A DNA stretch of 63,580 nucleotides from Candidatus Aminicenantota bacterium (GTDB lineage Bacteria; Acidobacteriota; Aminicenantia; Aminicenantales; Aminicenantaceae), in the NCBI GenBank assembly GCA_011772495.1, contig WVZL01000014.1, positions 1 to 63,580 on the forward strand, read 5' to 3'. Positions 1 through 9,867 of the stretch are shown here, in pieces. A program made the translations under genes and the position numbers. Under the pieces are notes generated by a model that saw only the letters and a list, made by a program, of their open reading frames with translations, was not told the origin of the DNA and made no database searches. Within the stretch, counting starts at the first letter, position 1. Each line of letters begins with the position of its first letter.

Positions 1-2993
1 TTCTCAATCGCCTTACCAGTCCACCCTTTATGCTGGAATATCTTGCCTAGCCAGTAATAACTTTTGGCATAGAGATCTCCCCACATTAGACGTCCTGTGG
101 AAAGGTCAATGATATTTTCAAATTGTTTCTGGGCGGATTCCATGTCTTCGCGTTGATAATAGGACACAGCAAGGGGGTAAAGAAAGAGCGCGTGTTCATC
201 ATAAACCTCAAATTGATGAGGCAGAAGAGAAATAGCTTTCTTAAAATTCTCTATGGCTTCTTTGTTCATATTTTCATTTCGGTCAATCATTCCCCGGAGA
301 TGATAATAGTATCTTATGAGTTTTTGAAACCCGGTCCTTTCGATCAGATTTTTTAATTCTTCAGCGGTATCTTTGGCCTCATTCACCTTGTTCATTTGTA
401 ATTGAATGAGGCCACGAAGATTGATAGTCCAAATTTTTTCTTTAACACCTTTTATTTCAGAAGCAATTTCTTGGGCCTCCTCAACTGCTTCCAGGGCTTT
501 ATCAAGATCCCTCGTTAAAAAGCTCAAATAAGCCAAAGACATTAATAAAGTCATGGTTGTAGGTTTAAGATTATGTTTTCTTGATTCTGAAATTCCTTGA
601 ATAATCTCTTTTCTGCAATTTTCAAATTGCCCTTGAGCTAAGTACAAGTGAGCAAGCCAGAATCGGCCTTCAATATTAGAAACACGATCATCCCCTGCGA
701 GAAGTTGTCTGTAGTGAGTCTCTGCTTCCTGAAATTTATTTTGGACTTGATAAATGTGGCCCATCCATTGTGAGGCCTTCAAGTAATCTGGATCAAAAGA
801 TGACGCTGTTCTAATTTCGACCAGAGCAAGGTCATATCTCATTTGATAAAGATAGACAAGCCCTAGATCCAAATGATAGATTGATTTGCTGAGGTAGTTA
901 TCCTGGTTGGCCTTTAAGAATTCTAAGGCTTTATCATATAAACCTTTTGCCATATGAAATCTAACAATGTTTAAACAGGCCATTGAGGGATTAACATCAA
1001 AGATCTTACTAAATTGTTCTGAAGCCAGGTCCCACTCTTCTAGATTTCGATAATTGGCCCCGAGATACATATTGCCCTCTTCATCATCAGGATAATGTTG
1101 AAGCATTTCTTTATAGGTCTCTATCGCCTTTTCATACGAGGCTTCCATGATAGTGTAGGCCCAGCCTTGGACTAGATAACGATCCCTTACTGAGATTCTG
1201 TCTATTAATGACAAGGCCTGCTGAGCGTATTTAAATGCTTGATCCATTTCGTATGAGTAATGATAATTCTCGGAAATTCTTTTGTAGGCTAGAGCAAATC
1301 CCTTATCAATTTCTACGGCCTTCTCTAGCACTTCGGTACTCTCTTTGTATTTCCCCATGTTGTAGTAGTGTATCCCCTGCATATAAAGCTTCCAGGCTTC
1401 GGGTGAACTGGTGGTGATCTTCCACACTTCTTTATCGAAATCAGCGGCAATTTCTCGAGTGCCAATTTTGAATTGCGATTTGACCCAGGGAGTTAGCTGG
1501 TCTGCGGCATCCATAAAGGTTTTGTTTCCTTCTCCTTGCACTCTTATTGAATTTACAGGGTCACCAGTGACAACATTCTTAAGCATGGTATCTATGCGAA
1601 AAGTTTTCTCTGCTTTGGTATAGCTTCCATATAGTACATGATTTGCTCCTCCCCGCAGAGCCACTTTTCTCAAATCCTCCGATGAATAATTTTTCACCTC
1701 CAACAGATCAAGCTGTTCGAGTATGCTAAAGATTTTATCTCCTGTTAGTACCCTGATATATTTCGACTGTAAGAGATCATGAATGATCATATTGGGTAAG
1801 GCTTGCCTCCAATATTCTAGAGTTTCATCTCCGGTGTTGTTTTCAAAAAGCATCACCACAAGGGGAATTCTTCCTCCTTCTGGAGCAAGAGGAGACACAG
1901 GTTTTTTTATCCCCACGAGTAAGTAGATTCCGAAGGCAAGAAGCAAAACAAAAAAGGCAACAAAGGCCAGGTTTCTTATTCTCTTTGCTTTAATCTTCGC
2001 TAAATAGACACCAGACTCTTCTCGGTGCTCTTCCAGGTCTTTGAGAATTTCCTCCACCCTTTGATATCTGCTGTTCCTTTCTTTTTCCAGGCTTTTGAGT
2101 ATGATTTTTTCAAGGAAAGGGAGAATGAATGGATTGAACCCAGAAGGAGAGGGGGGTTTTTCCTTGATGTGCTTTTCTATATAGGCTGATGAGGTGTCTG
2201 CTTCAAAAGGACGTTTTCCAGTGAGCATCTCGAAAAGGATGATCCCAACAGAGTAAATATCTGCTCTGTGATCGAGTTTTTCACCTTTTGCTTGCTCAGG
2301 CGAGATGTACGGGAGTGTACCCATGAATGTTCTTGATGGTCCAACTTCATGAGCCTCCATGGACCTGGCGACTCCAAAATCCATGATGTTAACCCTGCCG
2401 TCGTGGTCAATCATGATATTCCGCGGTTTCAGGTCGAGATGGACGATATGCTTGTGATGGGCTGCCTTCAGGCCCTCATATATTTGTTTTGCAATGCTGA
2501 TCGCTCTTTCAATCGATAAAGGCCCGGAAGTCTGGATGAGCTCTTTTAGATCATGCCCCTTTATATAATCCATAGAGATGAACTTGATGTCATCGACCTC
2601 TCCCAGATCATGAATCCTTATCACATTTTCATGAGATATGGACCGGGCCAGCAGAGTCTCTTCCTTAAATCGTTGAATGAAAAGGGGATTGGAAGAGAAA
2701 GCGGGGCGGATCATCTTAAGGGCAACGGTTATTCCGAGCTCTTTATCTTTTGCCTTATATACCCGTCCCATGCCGCCTCGGCCGATTTCTTCGATGATCC
2801 GGTATCGAGGGCCAAAATTATCTCCAGAATCAAAACTAAGGGCATCATCCACGACCTTGGCCATGGCTGGAGTATAAGTTAAGGTGTCAGGTTTTTCCGC
2901 GATTGGGAATCCGCATTTGCTACAGTATTGGCTGTCTTCGGCAATTAAAAAATCACATTGTGGACATTGAGTTCTTTTGGCTTCCTTCTCCAT
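1..2993 (-). CDS. Zinc-ribbon Ser/Thr protein kinase with FlgO/TolB-like region and TPRs (3' end cut by window edge)
   Basis: About 997 codons are visible; the C-terminus runs off the window start. In order: zinc ribbon (C10, C13, C24, C27), kinase domain about 65-320 with a GRGGMG loop, lysine in VALK (K93), DFG at 205-207 and SPE, one membrane segment about 342-361, a FlgO/TolB-like region (LVVMLFENNTGDE) and a long TPR array. The kinase would be cytoplasmic with the TPR part outside, a receptor-like layout. The catalytic loop reads H185-L-D187 instead of HRD, so the arginine of RD kinases is missing. It is a close paralogue of the next gene on the same strand (3159-6269), to which it is tandem. 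The ATG at 2993 gives a ribbon at the same distance from the start as in the paralogue. Substrates are unknown. Confidence 0.9.
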   Translation of the reverse strand, partial: MEKEAKRTQCPQCDFLIAEDSQYCSKCGFPIAEKPDTLTYTPAMAKVVDDALSFDSGDNFGPRYRIIEEIGRGGMGRVYKAKDKELGITVALKMIRPAFSSNPLFIQRFKEETLLARSISHENVIRIHDLGEVDDIKFISMDYIKGHDLKELIQTSGPLSIERAISIAKQIYEGLKAAHHKHIVHLDLKPRNIMIDHDGRVNIMDFGVARSMEAHEVGPSRTFMGTLPYISPEQAKGEKLDHRADIYSVGIILFEMLTGKRPFEADTSSAYIEKHIKEKPPSPSGFNPFILPFLEKIILKSLEKERNSRYQRVEEILKDLEEHREESGVYLAKIKAKRIRNLAFVAFFVLLLAFGIYLLVGIKKPVSPLAPEGGRIPLVVMLFENNTGDETLEYWRQALPNMIIHDLLQSKYIRVLTGDKIFSILEQLDLLEVKNYSSEDLRKVALRGGANHVLYGSYTKAEKTFRIDTMLKNVVTGDPVNSIRVQGEGNKTFMDAADQLTPWVKSQFKIGTREIAADFDKEVWKITTSSPEAWKLYMQGIHYYNMGKYKESTEVLEKAVEIDKGFALAYKRISENYHYSYEMDQAFKYAQQALSLIDRISVRDRYLVQGWAYTIMEASYEKAIETYKEMLQHYPDDEEGNMYLGANYRNLEEWDLASEQFSKIFDVNPSMACLNIVRFHMAKGLYDKALEFLKANQDNYLSKSIYHLDLGLVYLYQMRYDLALVEIRTASSFDPDYLKASQWMGHIYQVQNKFQEAETHYRQLLAGDDRVSNIEGRFWLAHLYLAQGQFENCRKEIIQGISESRKHNLKPTTMTLLMSLAYLSFLTRDLDKALEAVEEAQEIASEIKGVKEKIWTINLRGLIQLQMNKVNEAKDTAEELKNLIERTGFQKLIRYYYHLRGMIDRNENMNKEAIENFKKAISLLPHQFEVYDEHALFLYPLAVSYYQREDMESAQKQFENIIDLSTGRLMWGDLYAKSYYWLGKIFQHKGWTGKAIE

Positions 2994-3066
2994 TTGTAAT
3001 AAATATAAAAATTAAGGGGAAATAAGTCAATTCTTATATTGGAGTAGGACTGGACATGCCTATCTT

Positions 3067-3122
3067 GGGGGGGCAATACTTTCCTAGACTATTCACTAAA
3101 ACTAGAATCAGGTATTATGTCC
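3067..3122. repeat. Degenerate palindromic repeat, GGGGACACAATA family
   Basis: The segment begins with a G-run plus CAATACTTTCCTAGA and ends with GGTATTATGTCC. It matches, in order and spacing, the better-preserved palindrome at 24172-24231 and copies at 18244-18299 and 27718-27776. The arms are no longer fully complementary. It lies between the two tandem kinase genes. Confidence 0.6.
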
Positions 3123-3142
3123 ACTAGTATAAAAGTTATAAA

Positions 3143-3153
3143 GGTCTGACCCC
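3143..3153. repeat. GGTCTGACCCC end-motif of family-1 dispersed repeat
   Basis: The motif GGTCTGACCCC lies a few bases past the stop of the kinase gene at 3159-6269. It matches the outer end (consensus GACCTGACCCC) of the intergenic repeat family seen throughout the window. Only this end is recognisable here. Confidence 0.5.
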
Positions 3154-3158
3154 GTTGA

Positions 3159-6100
3159 CTAGATTTTTAGGGCTGCTAATCGGTTTTTTGCGTCATCGAC
3201 CTCAGGAATACCTGGATCGGCTTCTTTCCAGAGACTGAGGAATTTTTCGTAATGCTCGATGGCTTTCCCTTTCCAGCCTTTCTGTTCAAAAATCTTCCCC
3301 AGCATTAAAAAGCTCTTCGCATAGATGCCTCCAAAGAAAAGTCTCCCTGAGGTAAGTTGCGTAATCTTTAGGCATTCTTCTTGAGCCTTCACTAAATCTC
3401 CTGCTTTATAATAAGCTAAAGCTAAAGGTTCAATAAACAATGCCTCCTCATCAATGGTTGGATCAGATTCACCGGGCATCAGCAATATGGCTTTCTTGAA
3501 ATTTTCAATCGCTTTTGAAAAATCCTCTCTTTCGAGCTCAATCCAACCAACTAGTAGGTAATAAAATCTCATCTCTTTCTGGTTCATTCCTTGTGCTATC
3601 AGGCCCTTGAGTTCATCTGCCAAGCTCTGTGCTTCAGGTAATGATTTCATCATGATGTGTGTCAGACTTTTGAAGAATAAAGCGTATCTTTGCCCCCTAA
3701 GATTATCTGATTCCCCGTATCCCTTCCCTGCTTTTTCAAACTCTCTCAAAGCTTTCTCATAATATCCTGAACTGAGATACCAACGCCCCAGTCCTACACG
3801 GAAACCAGATTCGGCCTGCTTTTCGCCCATCTTTTTTACCAGCTCGATTCCCCGGTCTAGCTGTTCTTTTGATTTTGCGAATTTTCCTTGTGATATGTAT
3901 AAACCTGCCAAAAACGTTCTCCCTACGATTTGAACAGCCTGTTCTTCGAGTTCCAAGAGCTTTGTATACTCATTCTCTGCCTGAATCCAATCCCCTTTGG
4001 AATAGTAAATATGACCCTTCGCCAATGTGTTCCAAGGCAAATCAGGATCAAGGGAAATAGCTCTATCGATTTCTGACAAAGCAAGATCATATTTATGCTG
4101 AATCATATAAGTCAGGGCTAAATCAATATGGGCCCAGGCGTTATCTGAAAAATTATTGATGAAATACTTAACCACTTCCTCGGCTTTCTCATACAACCCT
4201 TTGTTCCTATACACTTCAGCTAGATTGGTATAGGTGAAAGAATGGGCATTTTTATTCTGCAAAAGAAATTTATACCGCTCTATGGCTTTATCCCATTCTT
4301 CTAGCCATATGTATAAGACTCCTAAATTGATATTTGCAGTGCTATCGTCTGGATAGAGCTGGAGCAATTTTTTATACGCCTCGATAGCTTTTTCATAGGT
4401 TTGCTCTCTATGCGCATAGAAATCTCCCTGGATCTGATACCTTTCCCTATCTGAAACTCGATCGCTTAATTCCAATGCCCTCTGGAGGCACTTCATTCTC
4501 TCCGACCACAATCCCATATTCCCATTAGCTATAGCCATGAGTCTGTAGGCCATAGCAAATTCAGGGTCAATGGCGATTGCTTTTTCCATAAATTGGATGG
4601 CCTTAGAAGTATCTCCTTTATCTTGATATTCTCTCCCTTCAATATAATACTTGAACGCTTCAGGAAAACTGGTGGTTATCTTGTCCACCTCTTTATCGAT
4701 ATCGCTGGCAATCTCTTCTGGAGAAAGCCTAAAATTAGCCTTGATCCGTCTCGTGATATCATCAACCATCGAGAATATGCTCTTTTCCCCTACCCCCTCT
4801 ACCATTTCTGACCCTATAAGCTCTTCATTGCTTGCTTCATGAAGGAGATAATTGATACGGAAGCTCTCACCTGCTTTGGTATAGTTTCCCTGCAAGATAT
4901 GCGTGGCTCCTCCTTGATCAGCCACCTTCTTCAAGTCCTCTGAAGAGTAACTTTTCGCTTCCAGGAGATTCAATTGTTTGAGAATATTGAACAGCGTATC
5001 TCCCCTTAAGATTTTTAGGTGCTTGGATTGGGCTAGGTCTGTGATCAGCAAATCAGAGATCGCTTTCCGGTAATGATCTAAACTCTCGTCTCCGGTGTTA
5101 TTTTCAAAGTACATGATAGCGATCGAAGGCTTATCTGAGGGAGCTGCAGGAATAGCCACCTTTTTGGGGAAAAGCTGCCAGATGAGAACAGCGATGATGA
5201 CGATGGCGGCAATGATTAAGGCTGGGAGGAAGAGCTTCTTTAAGCCCAAGGTCACCGTAATCTCTCTAGTAGTAATGGGCTTTCTCCTGGGGATTTCTCT
5301 TTGGGTGGTAGGGATGCCTTTCTCTATATTCTCCAATTCAGAACGGACTTCTCCAGCACTCTGGTAGCGGTTCTCTTTATCCTTTTCCATGCATTTCAGG
5401 ATCACTCGACTGAGATCCTCTGGGATCTGGGTGTTTATTTCTCTAGGGTCTTTTGGTGCTTCGCTCTTGTGTTTAATTCCGATCGTAAAAGGTGTGTCGC
5501 CTTCAAATGGGACTTGCCCGGTCACCATCTCATAAAGGATCACTCCCAGCGAGTAGATGTCCGAACGCTGGTCAACTTCTTTTCCTTCGACCTGCTCGGG
5601 TGACATGTACTCTGGTGTCCCGATCATCACCCCAGCCCCTGTTATTCCTTTGCCTTCGGCAGAACGGGCAATCCCAAAGTCCATGATCCGAGCATTCCCC
5701 TCCTTATCGATCATCACGTTCTGAGGCTTCAAATCCCGATGCACAACTCCAACCTTGTGGGCAGCAGCCAATCCTTGGCAGACTTTTTTGGCTATGTTGA
5801 TGGTCGTGCCCAAACTCAATTGTCCGGACATCCTGATCATACTCTTTAAATCCTCGCCCGGAACAAACTCCATGGTGATATAATGCAGGCTTTTTTCTTC
5901 ATTGAGGTCATACATCTGGCAGACATTCTCGTGCCGTACCTTGCGGGCGAATTTCAGTTCGTTGCTGAACCTTTCGATGGTCTTTTTGTCAGAAGCGATT
6001 TCAGGCTTCAGGAGCTTAAGGGCAATTTTCTCGTTTATCTTGGTGTCCAGCACTTTGTAGACTCTGCCCATTCCCCCTTTTCCTAGCTCTTCAATGATCT

Positions 6101-6269
6101 GGTATCTCTCGGCAAAAGTAGCGCCGGTTGTCAATTCCTCTTTGGGGGCTTCGAGAGTCTCAGTCAAGGCTGGACTTTCTTCTGAAGGAGGAAGCGGAGT
6201 TGCGCACTTTCCGCAATAGAGAGTATCTTCAGGATTTTCGAAATGGCATTTAGGGCATTTAATAGCCAT
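3159..6269 (-). CDS. Zinc-ribbon Ser/Thr protein kinase with FlgO/TolB-like region and TPRs
   Basis: 1036 residues from the ATG at 6269, preceded by AGAGGG; a TTG eight codons upstream has no better ribosome site. In order: zinc ribbon C5, C8, C19, C22; kinase domain about 55-315 with GKGGMG loop, K85, an intact HRD (177-179), DFG (197-199) and SPE; one membrane helix about 346-367; FlgO/TolB-like region from about 380 (SIAIMYFENNTGDE); then at least ten TPR-like helix pairs to the C-terminus. The expected role is transmembrane signalling by Ser/Thr phosphorylation, with the TPR part as sensor or scaffold. All kinase catalytic residues are present, unlike in its tandem paralogue. Unknown: ligand and targets. 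Confidence 0.93.
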   Translation of the reverse strand: MAIKCPKCHFENPEDTLYCGKCATPLPPSEESPALTETLEAPKEELTTGATFAERYQIIEELGKGGMGRVYKVLDTKINEKIALKLLKPEIASDKKTIERFSNELKFARKVRHENVCQMYDLNEEKSLHYITMEFVPGEDLKSMIRMSGQLSLGTTINIAKKVCQGLAAAHKVGVVHRDLKPQNVMIDKEGNARIMDFGIARSAEGKGITGAGVMIGTPEYMSPEQVEGKEVDQRSDIYSLGVILYEMVTGQVPFEGDTPFTIGIKHKSEAPKDPREINTQIPEDLSRVILKCMEKDKENRYQSAGEVRSELENIEKGIPTTQREIPRRKPITTREITVTLGLKKLFLPALIIAAIVIIAVLIWQLFPKKVAIPAAPSDKPSIAIMYFENNTGDESLDHYRKAISDLLITDLAQSKHLKILRGDTLFNILKQLNLLEAKSYSSEDLKKVADQGGATHILQGNYTKAGESFRINYLLHEASNEELIGSEMVEGVGEKSIFSMVDDITRRIKANFRLSPEEIASDIDKEVDKITTSFPEAFKYYIEGREYQDKGDTSKAIQFMEKAIAIDPEFAMAYRLMAIANGNMGLWSERMKCLQRALELSDRVSDRERYQIQGDFYAHREQTYEKAIEAYKKLLQLYPDDSTANINLGVLYIWLEEWDKAIERYKFLLQNKNAHSFTYTNLAEVYRNKGLYEKAEEVVKYFINNFSDNAWAHIDLALTYMIQHKYDLALSEIDRAISLDPDLPWNTLAKGHIYYSKGDWIQAENEYTKLLELEEQAVQIVGRTFLAGLYISQGKFAKSKEQLDRGIELVKKMGEKQAESGFRVGLGRWYLSSGYYEKALREFEKAGKGYGESDNLRGQRYALFFKSLTHIMMKSLPEAQSLADELKGLIAQGMNQKEMRFYYLLVGWIELEREDFSKAIENFKKAILLMPGESDPTIDEEALFIEPLALAYYKAGDLVKAQEECLKITQLTSGRLFFGGIYAKSFLMLGKIFEQKGWKGKAIEHYEKFLSLWKEADPGIPEVDDAKNRLAALKI

Positions 6270-6332
6270 TCTTTTCCCTCTTAGCTTGGCCAAAGAATAT
6301 CAATTAATCAAAAAAGAGTCAAATTCAACATG

Positions 6333-6360
6333 ATTGTCATCGCGAGCGAAGCGCGCCAAC
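6333..6360. repeat. Partial copy of ATTGTCATTGCGAGCGAAGCGCG palindromic repeat
   Basis: ATTGTCATCGCGAGCGAAGC followed by GCGCCAAC is one half of the palindrome seen complete at 25516-25596 and, in opposite orientation, at 32964-32991. It lies in the 276-base gap between a kinase start and a methyltransferase start. The rest of that gap is AT-rich, with no gene seen. Confidence 0.65.
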
Positions 6361-6545
6361 CTCATTAAAAGAAAGGTGAAGTTTTTGAGTTTTACATCTA
6401 ATAAGCTATGATTTTGGGCAAAAGTTTTCTTAACACTCTTTTCATAGGAAGAAATTCAAGGTTTTTTCGTCTAAATAATAAATGCAAAAATGGAGCTTGC
6501 ACGAGATTTGTGAAGTATTTCCTTTAAAAATGACAGGAGAATGAT

Positions 6546-7223
6546 ATGAGACCCAGATTTAAATTCTATTCCTTCTCTCATGCCTTATGTTTATTATTAT
6601 TCTTGCCGATGATAATAGCCCCACTTTCCGCAGAAACTGATAAAAATCAAAGCCTTGATGAAAAAATCAGGAATTTCCTTAATGATCACCGCTATTCATG
6701 GAGAGATATGAACATTTCTGAAGAAGATGGAGAACTTCTCTATGGTATCATCATCAAGAATAACTACCAGGAAGCGCTGGAGATCGGAACCTCCACCGGG
6801 CATTCGGCGATCTGGATCGCCTGGGCGCTCAGTAAGACAGGCGGCAAGCTCATCACGATCGAGATAAACGAAAGACGCTATAGAGAAGCTTTGGCGAATT
6901 TTGAAGAAGCCGGACTTTCCGATTACATCGATGCCAGGCTGGCTGATGCCCATGAACTTGTCCCCAAGCTTAAAGGCCCCTTTGACTTTGTTTTCTGTGA
7001 TGCGGATAAGGGCTGGTACAAAAATTACCTGATAGCCGTGCTGCCCAAACTCAAGGTGGGTGGATGCTTCACTGCTCATAACGTGTCGGGCAGAAGTGGA
7101 AGGGGTGGATGGGGAATCGGAGAATTTGTGGATTATCTGGAAAGCTTGTCCTACATGGAAACAACGTATGAACGGCCGAGTTGGTCAGGTATTTCAGTCA
7201 GCTATAAAAAGTCAGAGAATTAA
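6546..7223 (+). CDS. Exported class I SAM-dependent O-methyltransferase
   Basis: 225 residues with AGGAGA ahead of the ATG. Residues 1-29 form a hydrophobic export signal ending in PLSAE. The rest is a family-3 O-methyltransferase fold (catechol/caffeoyl-CoA type): motif I LEIGTSTGH at 78-86, acidic ITIE at 103-106, and the metal-site signature FCDADKGW (D152, D154) with N179. These enzymes normally use SAM in the cytoplasm to methylate catechol-like hydroxyls, so an N-terminal signal peptide is odd. Similar signal-bearing members exist in soil and sediment bacteria, but their substrates are unclear. The gene stands alone between divergent and convergent neighbours. Family is confident; export is inferred from the N-terminus. 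Confidence 0.85.
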   Translation: MRPRFKFYSFSHALCLLLFLPMIIAPLSAETDKNQSLDEKIRNFLNDHRYSWRDMNISEEDGELLYGIIIKNNYQEALEIGTSTGHSAIWIAWALSKTGGKLITIEINERRYREALANFEEAGLSDYIDARLADAHELVPKLKGPFDFVFCDADKGWYKNYLIAVLPKLKVGGCFTAHNVSGRSGRGGWGIGEFVDYLESLSYMETTYERPSWSGISVSYKKSEN

Positions 7224-7236
7224 AGGGAGCCATAAA

Positions 7237-7312
7237 GGGGTCAGGTCTCCAGATTCCAGGTTTATATAAAACCTATCCTGCCAAAATGTTGAATGTTGAG
7301 GCTTAATCTCTA
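7237..7312. repeat. Family-1 dispersed repeat copy
   Basis: The segment begins GGGGTCAGGTCTCCAGATTC, continues through CCTATCCTGCCAAAATGTTG and ends near AATGTTGAGGCTTAATC. It aligns with 56583-56651 over its whole length, and in reverse complement with 25364-25453. It sits between convergent genes, so it may also act as a terminator. Confidence 0.65.
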
Positions 7313-7317
7313 TCGCT

Positions 7318-9546
7318 TTACAGATTCTTGGTCCAGAATTCGAGCATGGTGTTGTACAGGTGAATCTGGGCCGGGTCATCGGAGATGCCGTGCTGGCGCA
7401 TGGGATAGATCATCAAATCAAACATCTTGCCTGCCTTGATCAGCTCATCTATAAAGGCCCAGGCATTCTGAGGATGAACATTGTCGTCGTAGGTTCCATG
7501 AACTAAGAGCAAGCGGCCATGTAGATTTTTAGCAGCCTTGACCAGCGATGTCTTCTCGTAGCCTTTGGGGTTATCCTGAGGTCTCTTCATGAAAGCTTCT
7601 GCCCAGATGGTATCGTAATGGTGCCAGTCTGTGACAGCGGCCACAGCGATCCCGGCTTTGAATTCCTTAGAACGGGTCATAGCCAGGAGCGTATAGGTCC
7701 CGCCACCGCTCCAACCCCAAATCCCGACCCGCTCTGGATCTATATAGGGCCGCTGTTTGAGCCATTGCACCGCATCCACGAGGTCATTCAATTCCTTGGT
7801 TCCATAACCATCTCTCACGATGATATTCTCGAGTTTTTTACTTATGGCTGTAGCACTGCGGTTATCGACGCGAATGACCAAATAGCCTTCATCCAGCAAA
7901 ATCTGGTCGAACAACACTGACCACCGCCAAGAATTGGCCACAGTTGGTGCCGAAGGCCCGCCATAGACATATAAAATCACTGGATATTTCTGAGAAGGGT
8001 CAAAATCCTTGGGTTTCAGGAGCTGAGCAGGCATCGGGAAGCCATCTCTGGCTGGAATGGTGAGCAATTCAGGATACTGCACCTCGAATTTTTCCAATTT
8101 CTCAGGACGCGGCTCAGCGATGGTCTGCATAAGCTGGCCGTCGTTTCTATGCAGAGCCAACGAAGGAAGCGTCGAAATATTCGAATAGCGGTCAAAAAAG
8201 TATTTCGCTTCTGGGCTGAAGGTAATGCTGTGAAAACCCTCCTCTTTGGTTAGGCGCTCCATTCCGGTGCCGTCAAGTCTTATGCGGTAAAGATGCCGCT
8301 CGATGGATGACTTTTCGTGCGCAGTAAAGTAGACCCATCCCTTGTTCTCATCGATGGCGACCACAGCCTTGCGTACCCAGTAAGGTCCTCCTCCTGAGGA
8401 GCGGATGGCCCACTCTCCTTTGGTTACCTGATTTACCAGTTTCCCTTCCATTGTGTAGCGGTACAAATGGGCAAAGCCATCCCTTTCCGAGGCCCAGATA
8501 AAATGTTTACCGTCCCTCAAAAAATGGAGGTCATCATGGATATTCACCCAGCCTTTGTCCTTCTCCTTCAGAATGCGGGAGGATTTTCCAGTGTGGCGGT
8601 CGACAAAGAACAGGTCCAGCTCGGTTTGAGCGCGGTTCATGGTTTGAACGCTTAAACGCTTGCTATCGGGCAGCCATTTAACTCGGATAATATATTCATG
8701 AGGAAAGTCTTCGAGGTCGATCCAGTTCGATTGACCGTTTTCGATCTCGACCACACCTACCCGCACAACGGGATTATCAGTCCCGGCCTTGGGATAGCGC
8801 TGCTGGATATGACGAGGCACATAGGGCTTAAAGTCAACATAATGCATGAGGCTTACTGGGGATTCATCGGTCTGTAAAAAGGCAATGGCTTTAGAATCTT
8901 CTGACCACCAGTAGCCGATATCTTGACGGCCAAAGACTTCTTCCCAATAGACCCAGGAAAGCGTGCCATTCAGAAGTCTCTCTGAACCGTCGTCAGTAAG
9001 CTGCTTTTCTGACCTTGCCTCTATATCATACAGAAAAATGTTATTCTCCCTTATAAAAGCGAGTTTTGTTCCATCAGGAGAGAACCGGGCAGACTTTTCC
9101 TCCTCTTCGGTTTCAGTGACTCTAATGAATTGAGCGGAGGAAAGCTCCAGCAGGAATACATCGTCTTTGAAGATGTAGAGGCCGTGTTTGCCAGAGGTGT
9201 TGATGGATTCAGGCCAGGGTAATCCCTTTGGTAAACCTTTTTTGCCTAACAGCTTTCTTAGACTCTTCAGGGCCTTTCTCGCATCGACTAACAGGTTTTG
9301 CTGGCCATTTTCAGGGTTCAGTTTTACGATGGTTCGCACCTTTTCAGGCTCACGAGAATCATAAAGGAGGGCTGTTCCATCTTCCAGCCACGCAAACGAT
9401 GGCACTCTGGCTACGTTCTGGCCTTCTTCACCATAGATCCATTCGACTGTGATTTTGCTCTTTTCTTGCGCTAGGGCGGTGAAAACGAAAAATGTATAAA
9501 CCGAGAAAAATATTAGTACAAAGAGCCTCAAAACAGACTTTCTCAT
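7318..9546 (-). CDS. Exported S9 peptidase, dipeptidyl-peptidase IV-like
   Basis: 742 residues from the ATG at 9546, which has a strong GGAGGTGA site; a longer ORF reading adds 17 residues without one. Signal peptide 1-26 (ends TALAQ). The N-terminal beta-propeller (about 35-490) carries WEEVFGR with E202-E203, the glutamate pair that DPP-IV uses to grip the free N-terminus. The alpha/beta-hydrolase domain has GWSGGG (S613), D687 in HGTYDDN and H719 in RQHG, with spacing as in DPP-IV. YVYGGPSAPTV is also typical. Expected role: periplasmic or surface removal of N-terminal dipeptides (X-Pro type) from peptides, for nutrition. It is single and monocistronic. Prolyl tripeptidyl peptidase is the closest alternative. 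Confidence 0.9.
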   Translation of the reverse strand: MRKSVLRLFVLIFFSVYTFFVFTALAQEKSKITVEWIYGEEGQNVARVPSFAWLEDGTALLYDSREPEKVRTIVKLNPENGQQNLLVDARKALKSLRKLLGKKGLPKGLPWPESINTSGKHGLYIFKDDVFLLELSSAQFIRVTETEEEEKSARFSPDGTKLAFIRENNIFLYDIEARSEKQLTDDGSERLLNGTLSWVYWEEVFGRQDIGYWWSEDSKAIAFLQTDESPVSLMHYVDFKPYVPRHIQQRYPKAGTDNPVVRVGVVEIENGQSNWIDLEDFPHEYIIRVKWLPDSKRLSVQTMNRAQTELDLFFVDRHTGKSSRILKEKDKGWVNIHDDLHFLRDGKHFIWASERDGFAHLYRYTMEGKLVNQVTKGEWAIRSSGGGPYWVRKAVVAIDENKGWVYFTAHEKSSIERHLYRIRLDGTGMERLTKEEGFHSITFSPEAKYFFDRYSNISTLPSLALHRNDGQLMQTIAEPRPEKLEKFEVQYPELLTIPARDGFPMPAQLLKPKDFDPSQKYPVILYVYGGPSAPTVANSWRWSVLFDQILLDEGYLVIRVDNRSATAISKKLENIIVRDGYGTKELNDLVDAVQWLKQRPYIDPERVGIWGWSGGGTYTLLAMTRSKEFKAGIAVAAVTDWHHYDTIWAEAFMKRPQDNPKGYEKTSLVKAAKNLHGRLLLVHGTYDDNVHPQNAWAFIDELIKAGKMFDLMIYPMRQHGISDDPAQIHLYNTMLEFWTKNL

Positions 9547-9867
9547 CGATTCACCTCCAAGATTGAGTATACCTTCATTCTCTTTTGCAATAGTCATGCT
9601 TTAAAGAATATTGATTAAGAGTCTCCTTTTCAAGGTAAATATTCGAGTGGTTTCACTTATGCTTTTTCTCTTATTCATCTCATTTGCATGTTCTAATGCA
9701 AAACTGATTTTAAAATTTGAATTGTCATTTCATTTCTGGTACAAATATGCGTTCATTTTCCTGCAGGTGTAAGAAAATTTTACTCAGATCAAGAAAAATT
9801 ACAATTTCTCATTTGTGTATGATAAGCAACGTGTTTGAAAATAATAAATTGCATTAACCTCGGAATA
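9547..9867. other. AT-rich divergent intergenic region
   Basis: This is the upstream region shared by the S9 peptidase (minus) and the aldo/keto reductase (plus). It is strongly AT-rich and no ORF or repeat family was recognised. Apart from the sigma-54-like site just downstream, no clear promoter was picked out. Confidence 0.5.

Noticed and set aside
5095..5686. Several plus-strand frames of 60-100 codons across the kinase genes
   Set aside because: All lie antisense to a conserved kinase/TPR frame and none has a start signal or family.
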